Position numbers and translations under genes: made by a program. From NCBI GenBank assembly GCA_948474755.1, contig CAOLHI010000079.1:1054001-1118000 (forward strand): DNA of 64,000 nucleotides, given 5' to 3'. Source of the DNA: Ctenosaura bakeri (lineage: Eukaryota > Chordata > Lepidosauria > Squamata > Iguanidae). Positions 1-13,700 of the stretch are shown one piece after another. The notes under the pieces were generated by a model that was not told the DNA's origin, did not search any database, and was given only the letters and a program-made list of their open reading frames with translations. Each line of letters starts with the position of its first letter. Within the stretch, counting starts at the first letter, position 1.

Positions 1-1350
1 GGCTCTCTGCTGGCAAGCGGTAAAGAAATGTCTTGATGTCAGAACAGATATGGAAGAGAGGTGATGCTCAGGAATCAGGGAGAGCATTGTTCTCTTTCGG
101 TAGTCTGCCCAATTATGAAACATTCCTCTACTACCTGTAAGCAAAGACTGTACCCGCTGAATGACTAGAGCCAGCCTCATGCTGGCAGTGTTTTGTTCTC
201 CCCTGCCTTTGACCTTTGTTTAAATAGACCATCTCTGTGCTTCCATTTGAAAAGGAACCATTCATCTGTCATTGTCAGGCTTCAGGCTGACCAGAGCTGC
301 TTCAGATGATTCCACATTGCAGTGATACCTTTTATAGACTGTTTTTGAAAAGAATTATGCTTATTAGCAGCCACACGCCTGTGTGGATCTCATCTACATT
401 TACTGTATTTTATGTCAAATCAGGAAGGAGAGAGAGAGGAACCGTCTTGCATCATCTTGCAATTATAGTTTTAAAGGGTTTGTCCATTGCTTGTAATCTC
501 TCAAAGGCAATTTTATGCTTGTGTCCTCAGTGTGGCCAAAGCACTTTTCTTTCCACAGAGAAGGCAAGCAGCTTCTGGGCATGTGAACACATGAAAAGAC
601 TAAATTCAGTGTTAATCTTTAATTTTATTCAAGTACACATCTCATTGGCTGAGATAGGTGAACTGGACTATTTTTTTATTTATGTGGACCTGATCATTTG
701 TCATTGGGAATTCAGTTTGGGGCCAGCCACATAAAAAGAGGTCTGTTATAAGTGACAGGTTTTCCCCTTACAGCTGTGTTTGGAAGTCTCTGTCAGAAAG
801 AAAGATAAGTATCTCTTTCAGAATCTCAGCATAAAGTAAGAGCTGTTCAGAGTCCTTTTCATAAGGAAAAGATGCTGAACAAAATGCAGTTTGGCTATAG
901 AAAACACGGCTCCCACTGAAGATTAACTCTCACCCAGTGGCTCCATTCATGATCACTTGGTCTGAGGGAACAACTGCTAAACAAATAAAGTCCCGGAGAT
1001 GGCATCAATGCACTGGGAGGACAAATAAGCTGCTGTATTGATTCTGACATACATCCAAATTAGTATTTCTGCCTCATTTAAAGAGAAACTGTGGAAAGGA
1101 GTCCACTGTAAAATTGGCTTAGCTATGCCATGTAAAGGCACTCAGAATAAAACTACATTTTTTAAAATGTTCAGTTTAAATATGTTGAATTACTAGTAGT
1201 ATGGAAAACTTCAGATAATTTTGTGACAAGTGTAACAACCAACTTTATGAAATAGTAAAAGTCTAGGTGTTATTAATGGCCAGGTGAGAAAGGTCAAGTG
1301 GGTGAAGTTCTGCTTTAGCTGGGCAAACAGTTTAGACCCTAGAAACTCTT
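1..1350. other. Non-coding, probably CDC40 intron 2
   Basis: No exon, clear repeat or RNA gene was recognised here. Since the next CDC40 exon begins at 6463 and the preceding one is missing, this is probably intron. The open frame at 306-734 has no coding character or recognisable domain. Confidence 0.5.
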
Positions 1351-1351
1351 A

Positions 1352-1560
1352 CCCCAAGAGAATAATGTGATCTAGGTCTCTTTATAGAGCAGAGGCTGTG
1401 CATGAGTCAGAAGTGTAATGTGCCAGGCAGAAAATGCAGTCCTGGGCTGTCTCAACAGGAGTCCATGTATACCTCAGTTAACAAAGTAGATGTGTTCCTG
1501 GGCTTTATGTCTAATGGATGCTGATGAACTACTTTTTCCATCTCTCTTCACATCACCAGG
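1352..1560 (+). repeat. CR1-type LINE fragment
   Basis: The stretch 'gatctaggtctctttatagagcag...gcatgagtcag' corresponds to the end-of-RT/3' region of the squamate CR1 family also seen at 2958-3165 and 27003-28325. It shares with the 2958 copy the tail segment 'aacaaagtagatgtgttc'. It is truncated at both ends. Confidence 0.65.
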
Positions 1561-2493
1561 GTGGCTAGGGCTGATAAGAATTAGATTCCAGTAGCATCTT
1601 GAAGGGGCCAGGATTTCTCAGCTCTGTATTAAACAGTGGAGATGTGTTAAATTGGCAACTCTGCTAGGATTAGTTCTACTGATTAGTTTGGTACTCTGCC
1701 TTTTAGCTCACTCAGTAAGGTTATTACTTTAAACCAGAGCATTGTAAGCTGAGGCTGATTGTAAAAAAATCAAAACAACTTTATCTTTTATTAAGTATAG
1801 CAGATTGAAGAACAGCCTTCTACTTTCAGTTTTTAAAAAAAACAGACTAGGAATGCTGTTAAACTAGTTCAGGCTTGCTGAAAGCAAAGTGAGATCGCCT
1901 GTTCTAGCTAAGAGCTGATGTACTCCTGTGTAATAGTAAGACACTTTTAGTTTTTATAAATCTGGTGTATAGCTTGACCCATCAACATGAAGGTATTGTT
2001 GATAATAAACAACCTAATTATTTACATTAGGATGACATCTAGTGAATTATCAGAATATTTTCATGCATCCATTAGGGTGCAGTCTTTTCTCTTTCCTAGG
2101 TCAACAGTGTCAGTAACTAGTATATGTTCCATGCAGACTGCATAAATGTATCTTAAGGTAATAACAAATATTACTGCTTCTCTTGTTTGAGAATAAAAAA
2201 CTCCGAAGAAGCAAAAATAGAGAATTTGTATAGAATGAGTTAAAACATTTCTGAAACAGTTGTATCTGTTGACTTAGTATATGTTCTAGAGAATGTAGAA
2301 CAGAACTGAAGTCTACCTCAGAGTTCTGGTGTCACTGGCCATTACTTTTGTAACTCTGCTTATAATACATGTTACCGTTCATAACTAGTGTTGCATCAAG
2401 AACAACTGACTAGGCCTGTTTTTAAATCACGTGGAAACATCGTGACATACTAAGTACCCTGGAAATTCTCCATGAATTACTCAGAATAACAAA

Positions 2494-2776
2494 TGCAGTG
2501 GCCCCTCAACTTTGTGAGGGTTTGGGACACAGAACCTTCATGAGAGTAAAAAACAAAACAAAAAAACCACCCACAAATAACTCCCCCCCCACCCGAGTGA
2601 GCACTCTCCCCTCCCCATTTCCTTTTGGGGTTCCCTCTTCCCATTCCCTTGATTTTTGCCTGGGCAAAAGGCCAGGGAGTGGGAGGGGGGAATGGGGAAG
2701 AGGCAAGCAGGCACCTTGCGAATAATCAAATTCATGAAGATCAAACCCGTGAATGTGGAAGAAGGACTGTACTGCA
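2494..2776. mobile_element. Foldback (hairpin) MITE, 283 bp
   Basis: The element begins TGCAGT and ends ACTGCA. Its halves are approximately inverted copies: 'gagggtttg' near the left end pairs with 'caaacccgtg' near the right, and 'ttcccattccctt' pairs with the later 'gggaggggggaa' block around a loop at 'tgcctgggcaaaa'. The long imperfect palindrome and TIRs identify a non-autonomous DNA element. The superfamily is not clear. Overlapping open frames on both strands result from the palindrome and are not genes. Confidence 0.65.
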
Positions 2777-2957
2777 TTTTCCCACATGTGCAGACACCAA
2801 TAACAATATATAACTAATCACCACCAATGTTTGCTCTTCATCCTGGAAAGAAGTGACTAGTGGGGTACATGACACATTGGAAGAGCTAACAAAACAAACA
2901 AACAAACAGGGATAGATATGAAGTGCTATATCTAGGCAGGAGGAAGAATGCATAGAT

Positions 2958-3165
2958 CTAGGACAGGTGACACCTGGCTTGAAAACAATGCAAGTGAAAG
3001 GGATCTAGGTGTCTATATAGACAAGAGACTGTACATGAGTCAGCATAATGTGGCTGGCAGAAAAGCCAATGTACTTCTAGGCTACATCAGCAGGAGTACA
3101 GGTGTACTTTAGTTAGCAAAGTAGATGTGTTCTTGGACTTTACGTCTAACAGAAACTTTGGTACC
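2958..3165 (+). repeat. CR1-type LINE fragment
   Basis: It contains 'gatctaggtgtctatatagac', 'gagactgtacatgagtcag' and 'gctacatcagcaggagtaca', the region after the RT domain of the CR1 family whose longer copy is at 27003-28325. It lacks the 3' end. Confidence 0.7.
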
Positions 3166-3605
3166 AAAGGGACAAATACCATGGAAAAAATAGGGAAAAG
3201 TTCCTATGCTACAAAAAAGAACAACAGTTCAACATGTTTCAGCAAACATTTAACTCAAAACTAACATTATGCACAAGTGAAACAAAATAACCGAATCATA
3301 TAAGCCTTGCATAAATAAACAAAAACAATCTGAATTTTCTAGAAACCATTTGAAAGCTTCTTCAAGACTGTATCCAAGGAATTATTTTATTTCCTTTAAC
3401 TGTCCTCTGCTTTCCCCATGATGTTGATTTTGGTGTCAAAACTTATAAATCTGTGCTTTTTTAGCATAGTAGGGTTAACAGGTGAGACAGGCTGTCCTCT
3501 TTCCTGTCTGTTTTGCTCTTCATACTAGCTCAGTACCAGATTTTGGAGGCAGGTGCTGTTTGCCTTGCCTGTTGTAGGCAGACATGCATGGTTACTGTCA
3601 GTGCC

Positions 3606-4518
3606 AGGCAGTGGTCAGGCAGCGGCAAGGGAGCAGGTTAGAGGTGAAGGGCTTTAATGCAGTCAAAACTCAAAAGTACAAAGCAAGCAGGCTTCTACAC
3701 AGTCTTAACAGAAATAGTCCTTAATGCAGGCAGGGCTTCCACTCAGTCCTAACAGAAATAAACACAGGCTGTTAAAGTACATAAGGCAGGTTACTTCACC
3801 AAGGCGAACAGGAGGACTGGTCTCAGGCGCGGGCAGGAACAAGGCATGGACAGCAGGACCATGGTTGACCGACAGTTGTTGCTCCGTGCCTTCCCCAGCC
3901 CGGCACCTGCCTCAAATAGCCCTCCAAGCCAGGTGCCAGCCAATCAAGCGTGGCCATGTGGCTGAGGGCTCGCAGCTGTGCTGTGCCTCACAGCTGCGAG
4001 CTCTCTGCCCGTCGCCTCCTCTCCAGCAGGCGCCGGGACCGGTGGACGGCCTCCTTGGCCTGCTGCCGCTGCTGGAAAGGAGGAGGCGAGGCGGAGGCAT
4101 CAGCCTCCTCCGGATCGGGGCCGCAGGCAGACTCCCAGGCCTCCTGCGGATCGGGGCCGCGGGTGGGCAGAGCCCCGGGAGCAGACCCGGGACCCGCCCA
4201 CCCCGGCAAGCCGGCCGACGACGAGGGACTCGAGCCTGCAGCCTCTAGGTAAGTGGCTCCAGGCCCGGCAGCCTCTCCCACGGCCGCCAGGCCCGAGCCG
4301 TCAGCCGCGGCGGCCTCCAGGCAAGGCCCCTCAGCCGCAGCAGCCTCCGCACAGGCCCCGTTGGCCGCGGTGGCCTCCGCGCAGGCCCCGTTGGCCGCCA
4401 CCGCGTCCGCTGCCGCTTCAGCGGCGGCCTCAGGGGCAGCGACAGGCCCAGCCGGGGCCATGCCCCTGACAGTTACAGTGGGATCATCTAGAGCAGACTC
4501 CTGCTTTTCCCAGCTCAA
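3606..4518 (-). mobile_element. GC-rich gypsy-like retrotransposon 3' end with LTR-like region
   Basis: On the - strand an open frame from 4518 to 3988 (176 codons) encodes an Ala/Gly/Glu-rich protein with decapeptide repeats, then an acidic PDPEEADASASPPP segment and a basic SRRLLERRRR end. It is followed by about 380 bp with a TATA-like 'ctatttgagg' and the terminus CTGACAGT. The same order (acidic-to-basic C-terminus, 'gctatttaag', terminal CTGACAGT) occurs on the + strand at 37920-38550. I infer the 3' end of an LTR/gypsy-type element. The frame could also be a chance reading of a CpG-rich minisatellite. No protease, RT or integrase is present. Confidence 0.45.
4261..4440. repeat. 30-bp GC-rich minisatellite
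   Basis: Successive 30-bp units are evident: units at 4321, 4351 and 4381 share the core 'caggccccgttggccgc' or a close variant, with degenerate units on either side. On the - strand they encode ten-residue repeats such as TAANGACAEA and AAAEGPCLEA. GC content is far above the flanks. Confidence 0.75.
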
Positions 4519-4714
4519 GCTTTATTGCATTTATCTGCTGCAGCCCAACACTGAAAGTCTGTCTTTCTCCAGCCCTTCTTCACCATCCTCCCAATGCCAA
4601 TGCTGGGGGGGGACCCTAAACTTCCAGCTAGACAGAAGGCAAGAAAAAGAGGGTGTGGGCTGGGCTCCCATAAAATAACTCTGTAAAGATGAGCTTCTTT
4701 GTCGGAGGTTTTGT

Positions 4715-5245
4715 TAACTGAGGTATGGTGTCCAGATTAGTCCCATTCTATTCTGCTTTGGTCAGACCTCACCTGAAAAGCTATGTCCATTTTTAGGCAT
4801 CATGGTTCAAGAACGATATTGACAAGCTGGAATGTACCCAGAGAAGGGCAACCAAGATGATTGTTGGTTTGGAAACTAAGCCTTATGAAGAACACTTTAG
4901 GGAATTGGGTATGTTTAACTTGGAGAAGAGACTGCAAGGTGACATTATAGCCATCTTTAAATGTGAGAAGGAAGGTCACACAGAAGTCTCTGCTCCAGAG
5001 ACTTAGAAAAAGAACCAATAATTTCAAATTGTAAGAAAGAACATTAAGATCTGAAACATTAGGACTGACATGTTGACTGTAATAACTGTTTGACAGAGGA
5101 ACAGATTGGCTCAGATGGACGCTCCTTCTTTAGAAGTCTTTAAACAGAAGTTGAATGGGTGCCTTTCAGGAGTGCTTCAGCTGTGTATTTCTACACAGCA
5201 GGTAGTAGGACTAGATGGCCCTTGGAGATTCCACTGCTGGGGTGC
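4715..5245 (+). repeat. CR1-type LINE 3' region, degenerate
   Basis: It follows the CR1 order: 'ttctgctttggtcagacctcacc', 'ggcatcatggttcaagaac', 'ggtatgtttaacttggagaag', then a 3' end with 'aagtctttaaacagaagttg' and 'ggactagatggccctt'. It is about 530 bp with internal losses and no usable frame. Confidence 0.8.
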
Positions 5246-6462
5246 CAGGGTCCACTGACTGATGGCTGCTGGCTCTGGCCAGCTCTGAGGTGTGAGAGTC
5301 AGATTGAGCTGGCTCAGGGGTATCAACTGTAACTAGCTCAGGACTGAGACCTGGGGCCAATGTTTAATCGTGTTGGCTCCTCAGCTTCCAAGTCCAGACT
5401 ACTGCTGGTCTCCTTCAACATGACAGCATCTTGCCTGCTTCAGATAGCAAGACGTGAACATTTCTCAGGTTTATTGCAAAGTGATTATTTGATCATTGAT
5501 TTTTTTTTTTTTAATAAACGTAGGCAGGTAACTCAAGTACAACACTAGTTTTGTGCTCAAGTGCAAATGAATTGCAGATCAAACTCACTGCTGAGTTTGT
5601 AGCTGGGGTTTAATTTTCACTGTGATTCATATTCAGATGCACTGTATCTCCCCGAAGAAGATTTGAAGAGAATTTGCGCTTGTAGAATAGTAGCTGGGGG
5701 ATGAGGAGGAGTTAAAATAAACTATTGTCATTCAGTCTTTATGGAAATAGCTTTAAGACCCTAGAACGCTTGAACAAAGGATGCAGAATAGGTAGACACA
5801 CATCTTTTTCACTGGTCACCTGAAAATAAATAAGTTTCCAGAACAGCATGGACTACTCCAAGAAAAAAGAATCTGTAGAAATTGGCTACTAAAAAAAAAA
5901 CTGTTCAAAAGCACCGCTACATTCTATCCACCATTGATTGTTGCAAACAATAGTTTCACTGTAGATTAAAGTTTATGGAATTAGGTTAGACTACTAAATG
6001 TTTTAAAAAGCAGGGGAGCATAAATTTCACGATCAAGACTGGTATTGTATTTCTTCAGATACAATCAGTCATTTTACAGGCTGCTTAAATCCACTAGATT
6101 GGCTATAAACCCTTTATGCTTCATTGGATATATGATGTGAGGGACTGAATAATCAGTTTTGTCAGATGTTGATAGGAAGACAGCAGCATGTGGTTCTGCA
6201 TTTACATAAGGTATTTCATGTACAAAGTGTGGTATAATGATCTTGTTGTATATCAAGCCCCATAAAAATAAAAGCAGTGGAAATAAAAAGTCTGTATTAT
6301 AGTCAAATTAACTGCAAGATGATCATCTTAAAAATGAAGTACATTCAACGTGTCCGGAAAGAAAAGGTACTTTGTGAGTTTGCAGCTAAAATTGGAGGTT
6401 AGGCAATAACACTGTTGTACAAGAGAATAATCTGAAAATGTTATGTTTGTATCCTTCTGCAG

Positions 6463-6546
6463 GATATGCATTGGATCCCTCAATAGATAATTATGAAGTT
6501 TCCACTAAGTATATTGGATCTGTTGAGGAAGCTGAAAAAAATCAAG
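6463..6546 (+). CDS. CDC40: CDC40 coding exon 3 (first in window)
   Basis: This 84-nt exon follows the acceptor cttctgcag and ends at the donor AAG|GTAGAG. It encodes [20 protein letters not shown] followed by VEEAEKNQ, in the pre-propeller region of PRP17. The first codon is split, with one base supplied by the missing upstream exon, and the exon leaves one base for the next. A short TG microsatellite follows directly in the intron. Confidence 0.94.
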
Positions 6547-9500
6547 GTAGAGTGTGTGTGTGTGTGTGTTGTAAAAATTACAATATGTTTTCTGTTCTCT
6601 CATAAAGTAATAAGTAATGCATTTTAATTTTTTTCAGTGGGAAATATGTTGTATAAAATGTGTTTAAAATAGAATATACCTTTCAAGGGGACAAAGAAGC
6701 ATTTTAGTATGCTTAATATGAGAGTCAATGTGGTATAGTGGTTTGAGCGTTAAGAGTATGACTCTGGAGACCAGCATTCAAATCCCCACTCAGCCATGAA
6801 AATCTACTGGATGATCCTTGGCAAGTCACACTCTCTCAGCCTCAGAAGAATGCAAAAGTAAACCCCCTTTAAACAAATCTTGTCAAGCAGATCCCCTGAT
6901 AGGTTTGCCCTAGGGATGCCATAAGTCCCAAAGGACTTGAGGGCACACGACAGCAACAGACACGCTTAATGTGTGAGTTGCTTTTAAACAATTAATACTT
7001 GAATAATAATATATAAAGCACAGTTTTTGTAAAATAGTGGAGATTTACTGACAGCAAAGGGCAAGGATGTAGAGCAAATTTACTGGACCTGTTACAGGGT
7101 TGGCAACTTCTGAGACTTGCTGGGGGTACATTACTGCCCCCACCCAACCAGTAGAGTGACACTCATCGATCACTACTGAACCACCAAATTTCAGCAAGGT
7201 GGTGGAAAAAGGTGTTCCTTTGGTTATGACAGCAAGAAACTAGGAGGAGAGGAAAGGAGGGGCAAAAATATACGGCAGGCTATATGCAAGCCACATTGCC
7301 CTCAGTCTGTTTCCTCATTAATTGGCATTTATTCATTCTGCATGAGGTCCTTTTTCCTTGTAGGATGGGGTGTTTGTCTGTTGAAACCACCTTCTCTCAA
7401 AAATACTATTCCCCCCTCGCTCAGGAGAATTCTTTTTCTCACTGTTATTACAAACCAGTTCAGAGGCTGGATGAATACACTGCCATTAAAGTCAAGCATT
7501 GCTTGCAAATCTGTCTATAATTTTCTGTTACTGTCCACAGGCTTAACTGTGTTTGAAACAGGACAAAAGAAAGTAGAGAAAAGGAAGAAATTCAAAGAGA
7601 ATGATGCATCTAATATTGATGGCTTCCTGGGACCATGGGCAAAATATGTTGATGAAAAGGATGTTGCAAAGCCTTCAGAAGTGAGTACTCCTTGTTTTTC
7701 CTTCCAAATATAATAGTAGTAGTAGTATGTAATACTTTGGCATGGGTCTAGAAAACCTCACGAATATATGTAGAGCAATTCCAGCATTTTTTTTTCCTGT
7801 GAGAAGCAGCTCCTTCTGTTGCAGAGAATGGCATTCTGGGGATTCTCTGTTCAGGCCTAATGAGTTTTAAAAGAACCTTGAAAACCCCCTTATCAGAATC
7901 ATCAGTTCATTTTTCTACATCCAATCATGACAGAATTCAGTACTGTTAAAATGGAAACCAGCCTATCAAACATGTGTCATACCATTTTTGGCAGTTCTCC
8001 ATTTAGCTCTTTGTGCCTTCAGAAATTGAAAATTGAGGGTGAAATTGGGGGTGAAAATTGCCTCTTCCCTCTTTTCCTCTAGCAAGATGCCTCCACTGGA
8101 TGAGAGTCCCTTTTGTGGAAGTAGTGAGCCTTGCCATACGTAGAGGAAAGTTCAGACTCTAACCCTTTGAATATAGTTGTACTTGGACTTAAGACAAAGG
8201 TGATCTAATCCTGTTTAAAAAAAATTAACATATGGGACAACCGTAGGTTTGAATTCAGTGTTGTGTCTTCAAGTCCCGTTATGGCCTTTTGGGGTCCTGG
8301 CTTTAGCATTTATGTAGCATTTTCAGTTTTCCAAAGTGCCCGTTGGATATTATAAACCTGGCAACGGCTCTACAAGATAAGTTAGTATTGGCTCTGTGTT
8401 GCAAGTAGAAATTGATACTTAGAGATGGTGGCTTGCAAAAGGTTTGACCTGGTGAAATTGTTGATAAGGCAAGAGTTGAGGACCCAACTGACCCAGTATA
8501 CTGGAACCAGCATTTAACCAGTAGGAGCTTGTGAATTGTCACTGAAAACTGTTCAGGGACAAAAACATTATGTTCTTTTAAAAAAATGAAGATGCTGCAC
8601 AGTTTCACTCTTGTGTCTCTACCCTCATCTAGCAAAGGCACTATGGGATTGTGGTCAATGAATGCTCCCACATTCTGCACCCAGTGTGTGTGGAGTGCTG
8701 TAAGCAATCACATGCTGTGGTCATTTGGCTATCACTGGTCACCTACTTGAGAGAGTGAGACCCATTCTCCCTTGAAATAAAAAATAACCTGTAATCACTG
8801 TTAAAAAGAAGTGTGTTTACTCTCTTTTTGACAGATATATTGTAAAATGCCGGGGGGAAATCACCACCCGTCAGTGCCGAGTGCGAAAGGCACACCCAAG
8901 CCTTGCTCTCAAGGCCTGCCCAGCCTGATACCTCTTTGTGATCAGAACTGAACAGCCAGGGAGATCTCTGAATCAAGCCACAGCCAGGACAAACGGGTCT
9001 GCCTCAGTTCTCCCCTTCTGAGAACACAGTCCCATCCTCACTTTTGTCCCCCTCTTGCTTTTTCCTTTCAGGACTTTCCCCCTTTACTGCCTTCCCTAAA
9101 TCTGCCCTTCTCCCAGATGTAAGAATCAGCAGTGATCTATATTTTCCAAGTCTGTGGTACTGTTAGCACTAAGGTGAAGAGGTTATTATTGGTAGCGTAT
9201 ATATCTCAGGATTCAAATAAGACTCTGTGACACTGTTTTAAGGAACACAGAACTTCAAACATTTATTGTAACACTGTTGCTTTAAATGTGTCTTGTATCT
9301 AAATGTTTATAAACAGCACACCATTCTACACTCTCTCTCTCTTTCAATTCATTCACTATCTTTCGTACACCCAGTTTCTCAGTTCTCTCTCCCACAGAGC
9401 TCTTCAAATCTCCAACCTCTCCCAAACACACCACAAATCACACTCTTCTTCAAACACACTCCAGACAGTTAAAATTTGTTACTTTCCTCTTTCCACCAGC

Positions 9501-10659
9501 CCCTCCCCTGGACTATCCAAGGTTCCATTTCACCAGCCAATCGGTTTAAACACTCTCAGTTGCCAGGGAGGCTCTGCTGTCAAGACTCCCTCCCATCAGG
9601 TTCATCACATACATGTATTCCAGTTGTCTTGCTCAGCCCACTGTTGTTTGTTGCTGTTGTGTGCCTTCAAGTCGTTTCTCACTTATGATGACCCTAATGG
9701 GGTTTTCTGGGGCTGAGAGTGTGATGCACCCAAAGCCACATGATGATATTTAGATATCAAGACATTTTCTTGAAATAAGGGATTAGAACAGATCTTGATC
9801 TTGATTTGTTCTGTATCTTGGCAACTTAGTAAAAAAAAGGGGTCGGCAAAGTGGACCACACAGAGTCCTTGAACTCAATTTTTTTCAGCCCCGCAGCAGT
9901 GATTCAGAGCTCCCCTACCCCAGTTTTTAGAAATTCAGTGCAATTGTCAGATAGTTTTTACCTGAAAATCAGACAGAAAATCCCCCCAAAAATGAAAACA
10001 TGTGAAAATGCCACTATTCCACACATACAACCCTCTAGAACCTCCTATAGCCTCCAAATACCTCCATTTTCCTCTGTAGTCCCTCTCAGATTGGTGGCAG
10101 GAGGTGATATTATGTCAAAATTTGTCACCATTTTGAGACAGACTACAGAGGAAAACAGGATTCTGAGGAAAAATTGGTCCTTGTCCCCCATGCAGTTTTA
10201 CATTACTGATAGAAAAGATTATGGTGGATGATCAGTTAAATGTATACCAAGAAATGAGTTCTGAATTGTTATTTTTCATATATATATACAGATTTGGCCA
10301 TTTCTATTGCACTGTGGAGTACTGTTCAACCCTGCACTCTTCCATTATGTTTTCTTGACTATCCCATTTCCTCCACTGCATTCCCACCAAGAGCTTGTTT
10401 CAAATTTGTGGTACTTCCCTCCTTTTTGTGTGTAGCTCTCAGAAAGTTGAGATCATTATTACCATATAGTGTTCCACCGCCTCTCATCATTGTCTTTTGT
10501 GTTAATCTTGTTTTTAATTTGTTTTAATTAACTAATACGTTTTAGGGGGATAGAAGGGTTGGAGGGTGGGGAGGATAGGGTGCATTTTAATGTTTTAATG
10601 TTTTTATATATTTTTGTAATGCCGCCTCGATCCATTGGGAGAGGCGGGATAGAAATAAA

Positions 10660-10721
<62 letters not shown>

Positions 10722-13700
10722 GAGGTGTGGAATTTATTTTGAGCTAGTATGTTTCCTGAGTATTTTGTTTACTGAGGTTTTATGTAAAATACATTTTTGA
10801 AGTCCTTTTTCCTATAGAGGAGAATAAATATTATTACATTTGAAAGTGAGCTCAGTGGAAATACTCTGTTTTCAATTTTGTTGTAGAAATAAGATATTAA
10901 TTCTTAATATTTGGGTTACTTAGGAAGAACAAAGAGAGCTGGATGAAATAACAGCAAAGAGGCAAAAGAAAGGCAAACATGAAGATGATAAACCTGGAGA
11001 AGAAAAGACTATTTTGCATGGTAAGTGCTGTCTTCAGCACTTCATTTGCATTTTCTGCATCTACTTTCAAACATGGATCATCATCATCAAAGATAATATT
11101 GTATGTTGTGATTTATTTACTGTGCCAGTAATTCTTACAGCATTCCACCATGTAGGAAGAAATATAATCTCTAAAAGAAAACACAATGCCAGAAATACTG
11201 GAGAGGGGTGGCAGGGGTTGCAATATGAAAGAGCCTTAGAAACAGATTGATTTTGTTGTTTCTGGTAACACAGGAAAGAATTTCAGTATGTGGTTAAATT
11301 TAGATTCTAGGCAAATTGTACTATTGGGAACACTCTGAAAATGTCATTTGCTTGTAAATTTATCTCAAATGTCAGTTTCTTGATTGTAATTTGGCAGCCT
11401 GCCGTTTGGCTGTCATTTCTACCACAAAAAACTTAATTTTTTACTTTGTCAGTTCTTCCACTATCTATGTGTGGATGCATTTCACTTTAATTATAATGGC
11501 TGGCAGCCTTCACTGTTGCTTATAATGGCTTGAAGTTGTAGCTATTGCAAAGCTTCAGTGCTGATTTGAAAACAGTTCACAGAAATCACAGAGAAGACTC
11601 TCCTACCTGCACATCATGAATTTTCCCTACTTCATGCCCCCATCATTCCTTTCTTGCTTCAGTTTGTCAGTTGTTCTGAGATTCACAAATGCAGTGGGAC
11701 TTTGTTTTTGTTTTGTTTTTTTCTTTATTTCATTCTACCCACTTTTCCACATTCAGAAATCCAATGCAACGTTGTTCAACTTTGAAACATAGATTGGATG
11801 TTCTTAATATATTTGTGATTTTGGGGTGGTATTCTTTCACAAATAGATCAGCCAGAGACATTGACTTTTGAGGTGTATTTTTAGTATATTGTTTCTAATC
11901 CCATTTGTCTTAACTTGTAATTTCTCTATGACCTATCTAAAAAGAGATTGTAAATCTGTATTTTCTGTTTTTCTGTGACTTCCTTTAGTCAAAGAGATGT
12001 ATGACTATCAAGGAAGGTCCTACCTTCATGTTCCTCAAGATGTTGGAGTTAACCTACGTTCAACCGTGCCCCCTGAAAAATGTTATCTTCCTAAAAAGCA
12101 AATCCATGTATGGCCTGGTCATACAAAGGTAAAGAACCCTTTTCCTACTTCATATATCATCTCTTTGTGCTTTACTAATCTGATGTGTTATTATGGTATA
12201 ATCTGATACATGGACCTGATGTCTCTAAAGTTTCAGAAACTGTCTTTGCATTTTATCACCGCATGTGTATATTGCATTAATTCAGGTTGAATCAGTTTTG
12301 CCTCATATTTAGTTCTAAATCCTATCTTATATGAACTGTTTTTAAAACCATTACCCATGGTCAGTGACTTAGTTTAGAGGGACAATTCATGCATGGAACT
12401 TTGTGATATCTTAGTATAATCGCAGTAAGAGAACTGAGTGATCAGTAAAATGACGTATAGAGAAAGGTTGTATTTGCCATTATCTGTTGTTGTTGTTATT
12501 GGGCGTATTGTTAAAAATCCATAAGATACAAAAGTTAAAATAAGATTAAACAATTAAAAAAAAATTATGTAAGAGTTCAAAAGTTCAAAGCAAATATCAG
12601 AATTTGTTCCCTTACTGCAGAGCTGTAGAGGTATTTAATGCAACTGCTTGGGAATTTTCCTGTTCTGTCCCCTAGCATGGGACCCTGTTTTCAGGGAATG
12701 GAGAAGTCTCTCAAAATAATATACATGTGTGATCCTAGCTAAGCCTCCAGAGTCTCTTAAATGGCAAATTATGTGTTACTTAGCAATTGATTTTAGTAAC
12801 AAGAGTCTTTGCTTTGCCAATGACAAGATTATTGTGTAGTAGAGGCATAAGCGGTCTCTGCATTATCCCAATTCTCACCTGTATATTATAATTCTCACCT
12901 GGCATGGTTAGCCACATATTACTGTTAGTCTGCTGATGATGTATGAAGCCCTGTCACTATGTTTGGAACTGTGAATATTTAATGTCACATCCTATATAGG
13001 CTATCATTCTTTTTCCATTAAGTGTGACCTTCATTTAGCAAAAATGTAAAATGGCTCTCTTAGGGACTTCAGTTGTGTGCTCCTACTTCAACCACTGTTC
13101 CAAGCCATGACATGAGCATTTGAATTCCCTGATATGTACTTCTTAGCCATTTAGTCTTGGCCATAACTCACTGTCATGGGTTGCTGTTAGTGTACTTAAC
13201 TGGCTTTGTGGCAAGTATTTCATTATTCATGCATGGATTATTTATATATTTTGCTTCAGTTGTACACGCTGAGGAGTTTAGGGAGTCACAAGTGCATTCT
13301 TGCATTTTTAAGTTGCTGCAGATATCTGAGACTCACCTGGAGGGCTTCCAAAATTTCATAGGAATATATGAGTTAAACCACTGGCCTGTCTATTCAAGGA
13401 ATAGTCAGTTTGAGGCCCACCAGATATTAATGAACTGCAGCTCCCATTAGTCCTCATCGTTGACTGTACAGGAGTGCAGTCCAACAATATCTGGATGGCC
13501 GTAAGTTGGCCACATATGGTGACCTTACCGGAGGGTTTTCTGTTCCAGGTTTATTCAGAGGAAGTTTGCCATTGCCGGAGGTTGGTCTGTTGCTCAGGTA
13601 ATCCCATATGATAAGCCATATTGGCTGGGAGTAATAGGGAATAGTAAGAATTGCAGTCATAACTTCCAGAGGACTGCTTGTTTCTCATCCTTGCCCTAGA

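Noticed and set aside
3978..4469. 163-codon proline-rich + strand frame
   Set aside because: It overlaps the GC-rich minisatellite, where stop codons are rare in every frame. The composition is low-complexity and there is no splice or promoter context.
1..6400. Search for CDC40 coding exons 1-2
   Set aside because: No stretch resembling the expected 135 residues or a CpG-rich first exon was seen. The exons are presumed to lie left of the window.
6722..6800. tRNA-like sequences here and at 17205
   Set aside because: Acceptor and anticodon stems are not maintained, and both continue into SINE bodies.
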